Origin: a bacterium
GTDB taxonomy: Bacteria; Zixibacteria; MSB-5A5; CAIYYT01
Assembly (NCBI GenBank): GCA_016708315.1
Contig: JADJGC010000011.1
Span: 24,282 to 88,281, forward strand
Direction: 5' to 3'
Length of the DNA stretch: 64,000 nucleotides
Shown: piece after piece, positions 1 to 8,736 of the stretch
Position numbering within the stretch: position 1 is the first letter of the stretch
Layout of the letters: the number at the start of each line of letters is the position of its first letter
Made by a program: the position numbers and the translations under genes
The notes under the pieces: generated by a model
Told to the model about the DNA's origin: nothing
Seen by the model: only the letters and a program-made list of their open reading frames with translations
The model's database searches: none

Positions 1-2
1 TG

Positions 3-191
3 TTGCAGGATATATGCTTGGAGCTGGCAGCGCACCCCGGCCCGGTGAAGGTACAGCTGTCGATGATTTCCGGAAGTCAGCTGTTTACGCTCTCGCCACG
101 TAAGATTAAGGTGTTACCGGACCAGCAAATGTTCGAAAAACTCGAGAGTATTGTTGGAAAAGAGAACATAACTTTTCGTAAATCCGGCTGA
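3..191 (+). CDS. dnaE: DNA polymerase III alpha subunit, C-terminal end (partial)
   Basis: The window opens inside a gene; only about the last 62 codons are present. The residues (LAAHPGPVKVQL, then a beta-rich stretch ending in KENITFRKSG) resemble the C-terminal OB-fold end of bacterial DnaE, where a 'HPG..PV.l.l' strand is followed by 'v..d..l...L..ivG...v'. DnaE is the catalytic subunit of the chromosomal replicase. The frame is open to the window edge, so the true start lies upstream. The identification rests on a short C-terminal stretch and is moderate. The stop is followed after 33 bases by the next gene on the same strand. Confidence 0.6.
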   Translation: MQDICLELAAHPGPVKVQLSMISGSQLFTLSPRKIKVLPDQQMFEKLESIVGKENITFRKSG

Positions 192-224
192 TTCTGGGAA
201 CCGGAGAAATTCAATAGGGTTAAA

Positions 225-1049
225 ATGAATAACTGTTACTGGACGACGAAAGTCCTTGTACTACAAAAGAAAACGATGACAAAGATGACCATGACTATTG
301 TTCGCAAAGCTCTCAGTGTATCGATTCCAGCCCTTGTGCTGATCTCGAGTTTCTTCAGCTACTCGACACCGGCAATTGCAGACAGCAGTGCAAAGAAAGC
401 AATCGCCTGGATGCCGTATGACTCGGCAATTGTGAAAGCAAAGAAAGAGAACAAACACGTTCTCATACACTTCACTACGTCTTGGTGTGGCTGGTGCAAG
501 AAAATGATCGCTGAAACTTACACTAATCCGAATGTGATGGGTATCGTCAATAGCGATTTTGTAACAGCTCGTGTTGATGGGGATTCATACGGTGTACTTA
601 AACTCGCCGATGGCGACATCACCGAAAAGGGCCTGACAATGCAATACGGTGTACGCTCCTATCCGACTACGTTTTTCCTCGAGCCAACTGGGACCAAGAT
701 CGCGGGTGCTCCGGGTTATCTTGACACCACGCAGATGCTGTATGTTCTTGGCTTCATTAGCGGAAATTACAATGAAGACATCGCCTTTACAGATTATGTC
801 TCGATGCAGAAGAAATTGGAATCAGTTCGTCCCGATGCGAAGCTCAAACTGGGAATGACTGCCAAGCAAGTTCGCACTTCCTGGGGCGATCCCGCCAAAG
901 TCGAGCCAAAGACAAGTGACAAGGGCAATCTGGAAGAATGGGCTTATGGGACAAACCAGTTCCTGATCTTCAAAGACGGCAAGTTGAGGGGCTTTCAGGA
1001 ACGCGAAGTAAGTGCAAACTCGACAAAAGTAAAGGCGACTAACCCGTAA
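225..1049 (+). CDS. Secreted thioredoxin-fold protein with BamE/SmpA-like C-terminal domain
   Basis: The N-terminus holds a long basic segment and a hydrophobic stretch (SIPALVLISSFFSYSTPAIADS), a signal peptide or membrane anchor, so the protein is likely periplasmic. A thioredoxin_7-type domain follows, with redox motif SWCGWCKKM near residue 90 and the cis-proline context SYPTTFFLEP near residue 145. The last 70 residues (KLKLGMTAKQVRTSWGDP, then EEWAYG) resemble the SmpA/BamE fold, which usually mediates outer-membrane contacts. Likely role: thiol-disulfide exchange in the envelope. The first ATG has AGGG about six bases upstream; ATGs at 276, 285 and 291 would give a more typical signal peptide, so the start is uncertain. 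The next gene is another thioredoxin-fold protein one base downstream, suggesting an operon. Confidence 0.75.
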   Translation: MNNCYWTTKVLVLQKKTMTKMTMTIVRKALSVSIPALVLISSFFSYSTPAIADSSAKKAIAWMPYDSAIVKAKKENKHVLIHFTTSWCGWCKKMIAETYTNPNVMGIVNSDFVTARVDGDSYGVLKLADGDITEKGLTMQYGVRSYPTTFFLEPTGTKIAGAPGYLDTTQMLYVLGFISGNYNEDIAFTDYVSMQKKLESVRPDAKLKLGMTAKQVRTSWGDPAKVEPKTSDKGNLEEWAYGTNQFLIFKDGKLRGFQEREVSANSTKVKATNP

Positions 1050-1050
1050 T

Positions 1051-1554
1051 ATGACGTTGCTAATTAGATTCGCAACAATACTTGCAATGATTGCTCTGGT
1101 GCTGGCTTCATGCTCGAGTTCAGATACTCCAGCAACGAGTCAACTTGGTCAAGCACCGGGGTTTGCTTTGGAAGGCATGGACGGGAAAACCATTGACTTT
1201 GAGCAATACAAGGGTAAATTAGTGTTGGTAGATTTCTGGGCAACATGGTGTCCACCGTGTCGCCGGTCAATTCCGCACCTTGCGGAGCTGCATACCAAAT
1301 ACTCCGGTCGCGGTTTTGAAGTCGTTGGCATTTCGCTGGATAATACAGGTAAAGAATCAGTTGCGAGTTTTGCGCGGGATTACTCAATCCCGTATACGAT
1401 CCTGATGGGGACGCAAGAAACCGCAATGAAATGGAATATTGGAAGCGGCATACCGGTAGCGATTCTTGTAAATCGGGAAGGTGCCGTTGTTGAGAAAATC
1501 GTCGGGTACAAGGACACGCAATTCTGGGAACAGAAGATCGCCCAGTATTTGTAG
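1051..1554 (+). CDS. TlpA/ResA-family thioredoxin lipoprotein
   Basis: 167 residues. Residues 1-20 are a lipoprotein signal with lipobox LASC, so the mature protein should be lipid-anchored. The body is an AhpC/TSA-Redoxin TlpA-like domain: GKTIDFEQYKGKLVLVDFWATWCPPCRRS contains catalytic WCPPC, and the cis-proline is in SGIPVAILV. Family members reduce disulfides of apocytochromes or other exported proteins. It starts immediately after the preceding thioredoxin-fold gene (stop at 1049) and is probably cotranslated. Family assignment is firm; the substrate is unknown. The Cys-rich metal-binding protein downstream could be a client, which is only inference from position. Confidence 0.88.
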   Translation: MTLLIRFATILAMIALVLASCSSSDTPATSQLGQAPGFALEGMDGKTIDFEQYKGKLVLVDFWATWCPPCRRSIPHLAELHTKYSGRGFEVVGISLDNTGKESVASFARDYSIPYTILMGTQETAMKWNIGSGIPVAILVNREGAVVEKIVGYKDTQFWEQKIAQYL

Positions 1555-1642
1555 TAGTGCCCGGCAGGAAGTTTAACGAAGAAGCAAAATGAAGAAAATA
1601 GAGAAACCAATAACCAACAACACTACATCAGGAGGAGAGAGA

Positions 1643-2425
1643 ATGAGAAAATTCGCTTTCATCTGTATGGTGATCGCAGTAGCTGCGTTCCTCGCGGCTC
1701 CGGCGGTCTTCGCTTGCGATGGCGCCAAGACTGGCGACAAGGCTTCAGCGTCAAGCTGCAGCAGCTCCAAAGTTACAACGGCCTCAGCTACCAGCAAAGA
1801 TAAGGTAACTGCGACCAACGTTGGCGCCAGCTGTTCAAAGGAAGGCGCTGCCAAGACCGGAACAACTGCTGGTGCTTCCTGCACCGCGGCTGAGAAGGCT
1901 GCCTGCGCTGCCAAGACCGGTACCACTGCCGGTGCTACCTGCACTGAAGCCGAAAAGGCCGCTTGCGCTGCCAAGACCGGCACAACTGCCGGTGCCACCT
2001 GCACCAGCGGTGCCAAGGCCACCACGGCCGGCGCTACCCTGCCGAACGGACATCCGGACCTCAAGGTTGCCGATGCCCTTAAGTGCGGTACTGCTATGGT
2101 CGCTTTCGTCAACGTCGAGAAGATGACCTGCGCCGGTTGCGTTTCTGGCGTCAACAAGGCCGTTGGCTCAATCGATGGCGTTTGCGCCGTTGAGACCAGC
2201 CTCGACAAGAAGACCAGCACGATCGTGTTCCATCCTGACAAAGTGAAGACTGACGACCTTGTCGCCACCATCACCAAGGCAGGCTTCACGGCCACTATGA
2301 AGTCCGAGTGCACGGAAGACATGAAAGCTGTCTTCTGCGCTGATTTCGATCCGGCCAAGTGTGCCAAGGTCTGTGCCAACTCTGCTGCTTGCAGCAAGAA
2401 GGACACCAAGAGCAGCGAATCCTAA
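1643..2425 (+). CDS. Exported Cys-rich protein with C-terminal heavy-metal-associated (HMA) domain
   Basis: The start at 1643 is chosen because GGAGGAG (1631-1637) sits six bases upstream and the protein then begins with a clean signal peptide (MRKFAFICMVIAVAAF..AVFAC). An earlier in-frame ATG at 1589 has no ribosome site. After the signal come about 110 residues rich in Ala, Thr, Lys and Cys, including three copies of a 20-residue repeat each carrying Cys. Residues about 150-220 are an HMA-type fold with metal motif MTCAGC (CxxC), followed by a Cys-rich tail (SECTED, FCADF, AKCAKVCA). HMA domains bind Cu(I), Hg(II) or similar soft metals. Likely an envelope metal-binding protein; the metal is not predictable. 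A strong terminator follows. Confidence 0.8.
   Translation: MRKFAFICMVIAVAAFLAAPAVFACDGAKTGDKASASSCSSSKVTTASATSKDKVTATNVGASCSKEGAAKTGTTAGASCTAAEKAACAAKTGTTAGATCTEAEKAACAAKTGTTAGATCTSGAKATTAGATLPNGHPDLKVADALKCGTAMVAFVNVEKMTCAGCVSGVNKAVGSIDGVCAVETSLDKKTSTIVFHPDKVKTDDLVATITKAGFTATMKSECTEDMKAVFCADFDPAKCAKVCANSAACSKKDTKSSES
1847..2026 (+). repeat. Three tandem 60-bp in-frame repeats inside the HMA-protein gene
   Basis: Units begin at 1847, 1907 and 1967. Each encodes a 20-residue block starting AAKTGTTAGA followed by a Cys, an AEKAA-like segment and a second Cys. Units 1 and 2 are nearly identical; unit 3 diverges in its second half. The period is a multiple of three, so copy number can vary without breaking the frame. 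Each unit adds two potential thiol ligands. Confidence 0.9.
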
Positions 2426-2450
2426 ATCGATTCTTGATCTTGTAAGTATG

Positions 2451-2485
2451 AGGGCGGTTGATCTGAATCAACCGCCCTTTTTGTT
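2451..2485 (+). terminator. Rho-independent terminator after the HMA gene
   Basis: A 12-bp perfect stem (AGGGCGGTTGAT at 2451-2462, paired with 2467-2478) has a 4-base loop CTGA and is followed by TTTTTGTT. It lies 25 bases past the HMA stop and closes the redox/metal cluster. Confidence 0.9.
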
Positions 2486-2539
2486 GGTATAATCTCCGTG
2501 ATGTTTGTATTATAGAGACGTTATGCACAAGAGCGCCAA

Positions 2540-3484
2540 ATGAAACGATTAGTCGTCGCCCTGTTCTTCTTTCTGATTGTCCAGATTTCCACTGTCTGCG
2601 GCGCCAAATATGCCGGTGAATCATTTACACTTGGCGCAGGTGCGCGCCCGTTGGCACTGGGCGGCGCATTCACCGCAATCTCTGACGACCCGTCCGGGCT
2701 ATATTATAATCCCGCAGGCTTAGCACAAATCAATGGTCGCCAAATTCTCCTTTTACATTCAGAGACCTTTGGTTCGCTCGTCAACCACGATTTTATCTCA
2801 TACACGAATCCAGTTGTGTTCCGCGATCGACCCGGCTCTGTGGCAATTGGAATCTACCGTGTCGGTGGCGGCGGAATCATCCTCACCGAGAAGGATCCAA
2901 TAACCGGCGGTCCAAAAGTTCTTTCTGAAGAGAGCCACTATGATTACCTGCTTCTTCTGGGTGGTGGTGTAAATCTTTCCGAAAGGTGGCGCGTCGGCAG
3001 CTCAGCCAAGATAATCGTTCGCTCGCTCGCCGAAAACTCAGCGTGGGGACTTGGACTCGATTTCGGGATTCAATACGGAAGCACCAAGGGATTTGCCGCC
3101 GGTGCAACGCTGACAAATGCTACTTCGACCTTTCTGTCTTATGATAATGGCACCCGCGAGTCGATTCTACCGGCACTGAAGATCGGTGCGACGCACTCCA
3201 CAGAAGTAAATCACTTCACGTTACGAGCGGTCGCGGATGTCGATCTACTTTTCGAAGGTCGCGACGCCGCTGCCCAAGTCGCGCTCGGCGCAATGTCGCT
3301 TGATTCGCATCTCGGCGGAGAAATTTCCTATCACGAAATTGTATATTTCAGAGGAGGATCGGATATTGGCCGGCTAACTTTCGGGGTTGGAATCAAATTC
3401 AATCGATTCCGCCTTGATGGTGCGTTCCTTGACCATAACGACCTTGACAATTCATACCGCGTATCGCTTAATATCGCGCTTTAG
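2540..3484 (+). CDS. PorV/PorQ (UPF0164)-type outer-membrane beta-barrel protein
   Basis: 314 residues with an N-terminal signal peptide ending near VCGAKY. The hallmark of the family is the early motif ALGGAFTAISDDP followed by LYYNPAGLA, which matches PorV/UPF0164 proteins; the rest is alternating hydrophobic beta strands typical of a membrane barrel, ending in an aromatic/hydrophobic residue pattern (VSLNIAL). PorV-like proteins occur in Bacteroidota and related phyla, where PorV links to type IX secretion, but many relatives have no proven role. No other type IX secretion gene is visible here. The gene lies directly upstream of a peptidyl-prolyl isomerase lipoprotein, a sensible partner for an exported barrel. 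Confidence 0.82.
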   Translation: MKRLVVALFFFLIVQISTVCGAKYAGESFTLGAGARPLALGGAFTAISDDPSGLYYNPAGLAQINGRQILLLHSETFGSLVNHDFISYTNPVVFRDRPGSVAIGIYRVGGGGIILTEKDPITGGPKVLSEESHYDYLLLLGGGVNLSERWRVGSSAKIIVRSLAENSAWGLGLDFGIQYGSTKGFAAGATLTNATSTFLSYDNGTRESILPALKIGATHSTEVNHFTLRAVADVDLLFEGRDAAAQVALGAMSLDSHLGGEISYHEIVYFRGGSDIGRLTFGVGIKFNRFRLDGAFLDHNDLDNSYRVSLNIAL

Positions 3485-3496
3485 GAGGATTGAGAT

Positions 3497-5311
3497 TTGC
3501 AGATAGTTTACGTCAGAAGAATCGGCATGTTGGTGGCTGCAGTACTGACAGCAGCGATGATTTTTGGATGTTCATCGGAAAAGTCGAGTTTCAGCCAGGA
3601 AGGACCGATCAACAGCGACACATATCTTGCTACCATTGACGGCAGTCCGGCTGTTACTTTGGGTGCTCTGTTTGAGCAAATGCAGAGAATGACTGCTCCC
3701 GGCGGCAATAAGCCATCGACTCCAGAAAATGCGTTTGACGAGTTGTTGTATCGCAAGCTTGCCGAAATCAAGGCTGGTACCTTCAAGGACTTCGACAAGA
3801 AGGAAATTGACCGACTGGCAAAGAACCGATTCCATGACGTGCTAATGCAGTTCCTATACGAGAAGACCATCGCTAACCGGGTTGTTGTCTCTGAGGCTTC
3901 GATTGATAGCCTGTACCAAGCCAACATTGCCTTGTACAGCGTTCCTGAGCGTCGCGCCGTGACCCATATTCTCTTCTCTGAAAATCCCAAAGCATGGGAA
4001 GCGGTCGGTGTGGATGTGACCGGATTGTCAGTCGAGCAGCTTCGTGCAAAAGCAAAATCTGAGTGCCAGAGATGTTACCAGGAAGTCATGGCAGGAGCGG
4101 ATATTGCAGAATTAGCTTCAAAATGGTCGCATGATTCAAATTCTAAAGCCCGAAATGGCGCCAGTGGCTGGTTTGCTCGCCCCGAGATGGTTGAAGAATT
4201 TTCCAATGCCGCGTTCAGCTTGGGCGTCGGTAAGGTCAGCAAACCGTTCTCTTCTATCTATGGATGGCACTTGCTTCGAGTCGATTCCGCCTCAACGGAG
4301 GTGATTCAGCCGCTTGACTCCGTGTTGCGGGAACAGCTTCGCGCGGAGTTGCGCTCAGGCGAAGAATCAGCTTATGGGCAAGTTATGGTCGACAGTATCT
4401 TTCGACTGGCTGAGTTTGAATGGAATGAAGAACTTCTTGCCAAGACCACCGGAGATTATGATCCCTTTGACTGGGTCTGTATTGTGAATAAAACCGACAC
4501 GATCGACGCCATTGTCCTGCGCGAGAACGAACTGATGTATCGGACGCGTAATCGTACCTCCGAAGTATCACCCGAAATTCGAAAAGACATTGTTAGGGTG
4601 AAAGCTACTCCATGGGTGCTGATTTCCAGCGCTCGCCAAATGGGGCTGATGGATACAGATACGATGCGCAATGCCTTCGAAAACTTCCGGCGCGCTGAGA
4701 TTGTAAACCGCATTTTCCGCGATCGCGTGCCAACAGACCTTACTTGGACTGACGAGCAACTTGAGAGTTATTACAACTCCCACATTGGGGATTTCAAGTC
4801 CGATAAGCCTGTCCAACTGCAACACATCGTCTTCGAAGACTCCCTTCGAGCCATCGAAGCTCTCAAAGAAATTCGCGCCGGCGCCGACTTTCGGGCTACT
4901 GCAATGAAGTACTACCCCGGTGATGATGACTTCAAGGAAGCCGCTTTCGATCTCGGTTGGATCAGTCGCGATGATGTCAGCCCGGAACTGTACGACCGTG
5001 CCTGGCTCACACCAGTCGGCGAAGTCTCCGGTCCGCAAAGATCACAGTGGGGTTTTCATCTAATCAAAGTCCTGGATCGCAAGTCGCAATTGGATTTCCA
5101 GGGAGCCAAGACTGACGTTCGACGCAAAATGCGCGAGGAAGCTTATAAGCAAACGGAAGAGAAGTGGATTGCCGGTCTGAAGGAAGGCCGCGACATTGTC
5201 CGCCTTGACGAAATTTGGGACCAAATCGACTTTACCAACCCAATGCGATACCGTGCAGTCGCTGATTCGATCAAGCAGGCCCAGGCTTCTAGTGCAACCA
5301 GCGGAAAATAA
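3497..5311 (+). CDS. Parvulin-type peptidyl-prolyl cis-trans isomerase lipoprotein (SurA/PrsA-like)
   Basis: The start is TTG at 3497, supported by AGGAGG at 3483-3488. The N-terminus is a lipoprotein signal with lipobox IFGC, so the protein is likely anchored in the envelope. It has a SurA-N-like helical chaperone region and two rotamase segments: one near residues 150-260 (begins AVTHILFSEN, ends SIYGWHLLRV) and one near 425-525 (QLQHIVFED to SQWGFHLIKV). Length of 604 residues with two parvulin domains fits periplasmic folding factors for outer-membrane proteins. It follows the PorV-type gene by 12 bases, suggesting coexpression. Family assignment is firm; the clients are inferred. Confidence 0.88.
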   Translation: MQIVYVRRIGMLVAAVLTAAMIFGCSSEKSSFSQEGPINSDTYLATIDGSPAVTLGALFEQMQRMTAPGGNKPSTPENAFDELLYRKLAEIKAGTFKDFDKKEIDRLAKNRFHDVLMQFLYEKTIANRVVVSEASIDSLYQANIALYSVPERRAVTHILFSENPKAWEAVGVDVTGLSVEQLRAKAKSECQRCYQEVMAGADIAELASKWSHDSNSKARNGASGWFARPEMVEEFSNAAFSLGVGKVSKPFSSIYGWHLLRVDSASTEVIQPLDSVLREQLRAELRSGEESAYGQVMVDSIFRLAEFEWNEELLAKTTGDYDPFDWVCIVNKTDTIDAIVLRENELMYRTRNRTSEVSPEIRKDIVRVKATPWVLISSARQMGLMDTDTMRNAFENFRRAEIVNRIFRDRVPTDLTWTDEQLESYYNSHIGDFKSDKPVQLQHIVFEDSLRAIEALKEIRAGADFRATAMKYYPGDDDFKEAAFDLGWISRDDVSPELYDRAWLTPVGEVSGPQRSQWGFHLIKVLDRKSQLDFQGAKTDVRRKMREEAYKQTEEKWIAGLKEGRDIVRLDEIWDQIDFTNPMRYRAVADSIKQAQASSATSGK

Positions 5312-5336
5312 GAACATTACTTATCAGCAGGAAGCG

Positions 5337-5909
5337 TTGCGGAAAGCCACGCATTTCATCGCCCTGCTGATTCCTACCAGCTACGTCGTTTTTCCAAGAG
5401 AATGGGCGATTGCCGCCATGGCAATCGCCTTTACCATTATTGCCGTTTTCGAGTTCTTCAGGCTTAAACGCATGGCTCCCTGGAAGCTCATCGAACCCGT
5501 AGTCGGCTCGATGATCCGACCCAAAGAGCAAAACGGCAACTTCACCGGCGCATTTTACATTCTGCTAGCTGGAACTCTGACAATTGCGTTCTTCCCTCGT
5601 TGGGTAGCGACGACGGCAATAACATTTGAGATACTTGGCGATGTCGCTTCGGCTCTCGTCGGCCGCAAGTTCGGATATCATAAGATTCGCGGGCAGAAGT
5701 CGTTCGAAGGCGCGGCTGGATTTCTCATAGTAGCCTTGCTCATCATCGTGGTAATGCCAAAGGTGCCCTATACTGTCGGGATTGTTGGCGCAATTGTAGC
5801 TTCCATTGTGGAAGCCATTTCCATTCACAGGGACGACAACCTCACCGTACCGCTATCTTCCGGACTGGTTATGCACCTGATGATGCAGATCTGGCCCAAT
5901 TTGCCATAA
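5337..5909 (+). CDS. Diacylglycerol/polyprenol kinase-like integral membrane protein (SEC59/DGK1/VTE5 family)
   Basis: About 190 residues with around six transmembrane helices. The sequence RKATHFIALLIP opens the first helix and GRKFGYHKIRGQKSFEGAAG gives the conserved charged motif (GR.fG..ki.g.KS.eG) typical of CTP-dependent dolichol, phytol or diacylglycerol kinases. Its role would be phosphorylation of a lipid alcohol in the membrane. The frame is open from 5196, but that region overlaps the preceding gene; TTG at 5337 with AGCAGGA a few bases upstream is the most reasonable start, though not certain. The gene is probably cotranscribed with the isomerase. Confidence 0.7.
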   Translation: MRKATHFIALLIPTSYVVFPREWAIAAMAIAFTIIAVFEFFRLKRMAPWKLIEPVVGSMIRPKEQNGNFTGAFYILLAGTLTIAFFPRWVATTAITFEILGDVASALVGRKFGYHKIRGQKSFEGAAGFLIVALLIIVVMPKVPYTVGIVGAIVASIVEAISIHRDDNLTVPLSSGLVMHLMMQIWPNLP

Positions 5910-6014
5910 TCGATCATCGATTTTTGAGCGCTGCAGAATGCAAAGAGATTAAATGCTTGACCGTTTCATTGCAACTTGCCACCTTTGCATCAACACTGGT
6001 ACCAGAAGAATCAA

Positions 6015-7049
6015 ATGAACTTTATCGACCTTCGATCAGATACCGTTACAAGACCTTCGGCAGCGATGCGCGAAGCAATTGCTAACGCCGAGGTCGGCGA
6101 TGATGTCTTCAATGACGATCCGACAGTCGCGCGCCTGGAACGGATGACCGCTGAATTGCTCGGCAAAGAAGCCGGACTTTTTGTGCCGACTGGCACAATG
6201 GGGAACCAGGTTGCTATCAAGACCTTGTCAAATCCCGGCGACGAGATCCTCTGTGATGAAGGTTGTCACATTTTCAATTATGAAGCTTCCGCCGGTGCGG
6301 TTGTTTCCGGACTTCTCTTTCATGTCGTGCGCGGAGTTCGCGGCGTAATTACTGCCGCTGATCTCGCTCCGTTGATTCGGCCGGGCGATCTCCATTCGCC
6401 CAGAACTTCCATCATTGCATTGGAGAACACGCACAATCGTGCGGGTGGGACTGTATTTCCCATCGAAGTCATGCAATCGATTCGCCAGCTTGCGGATGAG
6501 CAGCGAATCATGGTACACCTTGACGGCGCAAGGCTCTGGAATGCCCACATCTCCACCGGTATTCCTTTGGCCGACTATTCGCAGTGCGCGGATACTGTCA
6601 GTGTCTGCTATTCCAAGGGCCTTGGCGCTCCAATTGGCTCTTGTATTCTCGGGGATCGTGAGTTCATAGCCGAGGCGCGCCGCACCCGCAAGATGTTCGG
6701 CGGCGGAATGCGACAGGTCGGCATTCTCGCAGCAGCGGCGATCTATGCGCTCGAAAACAACATCTCGCGCTTGGTCGAGGACCATGAGAATGCTTGGTAT
6801 CTGGCGGAATCGCTGTCAGAAATCGAAGGTGTTTACATCGACCTTGATAGCGTGCAAACCAATATCGTAGTTATGGACATTGCCGGCGCTGGCCGTGAAG
6901 TCCCCGACGTGATCTATTCGCTGAAAGAAAAGGGCGTGCTGGCCGTCCAATTTGGTCGCACCAAGATTCGCTGTGTCACCCACTTCGATGTCAACCGCGA
7001 CGACATCCGCGATGCAATCAAGATCTTCAAGGAAGTCTTCGAAGCGTAG
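6015..7049 (+). CDS. ltaE: Low-specificity L-threonine aldolase
   Basis: PLP-dependent fold-type I enzyme that splits L-threonine or L-allo-threonine into glycine and acetaldehyde. The start is placed at the ATG giving MNFIDLRSDTVTRPS, the family's conserved N-terminus. Other signatures are GDDVFNDDPTV, FVPTGTMGNQ, the PLP-binding aspartate in VHLDGARLWN, and the Schiff-base lysine in SVCYSKGLGAP near residue 203. The length of 344 is normal. It stands between a lipid kinase-like gene and unrelated lipoproteins, so context adds nothing about its role. Confidence 0.93.
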   Translation: MNFIDLRSDTVTRPSAAMREAIANAEVGDDVFNDDPTVARLERMTAELLGKEAGLFVPTGTMGNQVAIKTLSNPGDEILCDEGCHIFNYEASAGAVVSGLLFHVVRGVRGVITAADLAPLIRPGDLHSPRTSIIALENTHNRAGGTVFPIEVMQSIRQLADEQRIMVHLDGARLWNAHISTGIPLADYSQCADTVSVCYSKGLGAPIGSCILGDREFIAEARRTRKMFGGGMRQVGILAAAAIYALENNISRLVEDHENAWYLAESLSEIEGVYIDLDSVQTNIVVMDIAGAGREVPDVIYSLKEKGVLAVQFGRTKIRCVTHFDVNRDDIRDAIKIFKEVFEA

Positions 7050-7149
7050 CCCGGCAGTTCTTTAGCACCATCCCACACTTTCCTCTTGACTATCTTTCTA
7101 CCAGTTAACATCTTGGATACGAATATACATTTTAACCAGGAGCGACTTG

Positions 7150-8736
7150 ATGGGCAGTAGGTCGCAGCAAGGTGGGGGCATACTGTTTTTCTTAAGCTAC
7201 CGAACGGTTTGCTTGGCTGTTGTTTTGCTCTTTTCGATACTCTTCGGTGCCGGTTGCGGCGTAAGTACCGTTTCGAAGCAACTAATCGCTCCAGCGCAAA
7301 TTCGGAGCGCACAGCACGGTTCAGGATTCCTCAAAGCGCACATGGTCGCCGGCGATATGTACGTCCTCAAAGACTGGCGAGTCGATTCGACGCAGGCGAG
7401 AATCACTGGCAACGGAAACCATCTCGATTGGAATCGCGAACTCCTTGACAGCGGGTTTTGCAGCGTACTGCTAGACTCGGTCGTCATTTTTGAAACTAAT
7501 GAGGTCCAACCTTCAGCGGCCGTGGCCGCCCTGGGAATTGTGACAGTAGCCTCCGCTGTTGTCTCCGTAATCTGTCTTGCCAATCCAAAGGCCTGTTTCG
7601 GGTCATGTCCGACATTCTATGTCGATGATGGCGACTCACTGCTTCTGCAAGCGGAAGGGTTTTCATCCAGCATCTCACCGGCATTGGAAGCCACCGATAT
7701 TGACGCTCTCTACCGGGCCAAGTTCAGCGGCGTCACAACCACTATCACAATGACAAACGAAGCCTATGAAACCCACGTGGTCCGCCATGCTGACCTGCTT
7801 GCCGCTGAGAGGACTCCGACCGGACGAATAATGTCGACTTCTGACAGACAGTTCTGGCAGGTATTGGGATCAGTATCTCCTATAGGTATGGAAGTCGAGA
7901 ATGGGGCGAAGGCTTCACTATTATCAGCCTTCGATGGGGACGAGTGGTTCAGCCTGGCTGACTCTACCAATCTTGCCGCAAAAGAAGTCATTGAACTGCA
8001 GTTCCCAAATATTGACGGTGACAAATTCGGAATAGCGATTGCCTGCCGGCAATCGTTGATGAGCACCTATCTGCTTTATCAAACGCTCGCTTACATGGGA
8101 ACCGGTGCCGGTGAGATCTTTGCAGCCCTGGAACGTCGCGGTCCCGAAATGATCAGCAAGTTCCGCTCGTTTGGTGAGGATCTCGGCAACATCGAAGTCT
8201 TGCTTCCGGACTCGGTAGGCAACTGGCAATCCGCTGGCGTAATTCGCGAGACCGGGCCTCTGGCTACCGACATGCACTTGCTAGTTCTGCCATCAACAAC
8301 ATTTCTGCCTACTTCAATTCGAATTCGCCTGACGAAGGGTTATTGGCGAATAGACCAAATCTCATTGGTGTCTGTCGGTGATGAACGTATTCCGCAAAGA
8401 ATTCACCCTTCAGCCGTAAGACGTATGGGACAGCTCGACACGACAGCGCTGGCCGCATTACTCGATGACTCAAAGACATTGGTCACGCTTCCGGGAGATA
8501 CGGTGCAACTGACATATCAACTCCCGCAACCTCCGGACAACTACGAGTATTTTCTTGAAAGTCGTGGCTACTACCTCGAATGGATGAGGGAAAACTGGCT
8601 CGAACAGGAGGATCGCGCTATGGCTATGAAGATCATCACGAGTCCGCAGGCAGCACTAAAAACACTCGCAGCCGACTACAAGCGTATCGAGGCAGAAATG
8701 GAAGACTATTTCTGGAGGAGCCGTTATGCGAAGTAG
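7150..8736 (+). CDS. Uncharacterised lipoprotein (about 528 aa)
   Basis: I do not recognise the family. The N-terminus has a hydrophobic segment ending in the lipobox-like FGAGC near residue 35, so it should be a lipoprotein. A second hydrophobic stretch (VAALGIVTVASAVVSVICLA) follows near residue 125, with a Cys pair around it (LANPKACFGSCPTFYV). The rest looks globular, with a charged helical end (EAEMEDYFW). AGGAG lies six bases before the start. The last 11 bases overlap the next lipoprotein gene, so the two are probably translationally coupled and may work together at the cell surface. It could alternatively be a membrane protein with two helices. Confidence 0.6.
   Translation: MGSRSQQGGGILFFLSYRTVCLAVVLLFSILFGAGCGVSTVSKQLIAPAQIRSAQHGSGFLKAHMVAGDMYVLKDWRVDSTQARITGNGNHLDWNRELLDSGFCSVLLDSVVIFETNEVQPSAAVAALGIVTVASAVVSVICLANPKACFGSCPTFYVDDGDSLLLQAEGFSSSISPALEATDIDALYRAKFSGVTTTITMTNEAYETHVVRHADLLAAERTPTGRIMSTSDRQFWQVLGSVSPIGMEVENGAKASLLSAFDGDEWFSLADSTNLAAKEVIELQFPNIDGDKFGIAIACRQSLMSTYLLYQTLAYMGTGAGEIFAALERRGPEMISKFRSFGEDLGNIEVLLPDSVGNWQSAGVIRETGPLATDMHLLVLPSTTFLPTSIRIRLTKGYWRIDQISLVSVGDERIPQRIHPSAVRRMGQLDTTALAALLDDSKTLVTLPGDTVQLTYQLPQPPDNYEYFLESRGYYLEWMRENWLEQEDRAMAMKIITSPQAALKTLAADYKRIEAEMEDYFWRSRYAK

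Noticed and set aside
1847..2026. Tandem 60-bp repeats considered as a CRISPR array
   Set aside because: No unique spacers; units are contiguous, coding and in frame.
1573..2409. Long minus-strand reading frame opposite the HMA gene
   Set aside because: It is a mirror of the Ala/Thr-rich codon use of the plus-strand gene, has no ribosome site, and the plus strand has a signal peptide, a CxxC HMA domain and a terminator.
2488..2514. TATAAT and TATTAT boxes upstream of the PorV-type gene as a promoter
   Set aside because: Reasonable -10 boxes, but no matching -35 at proper spacing, so I do not list it as a feature.
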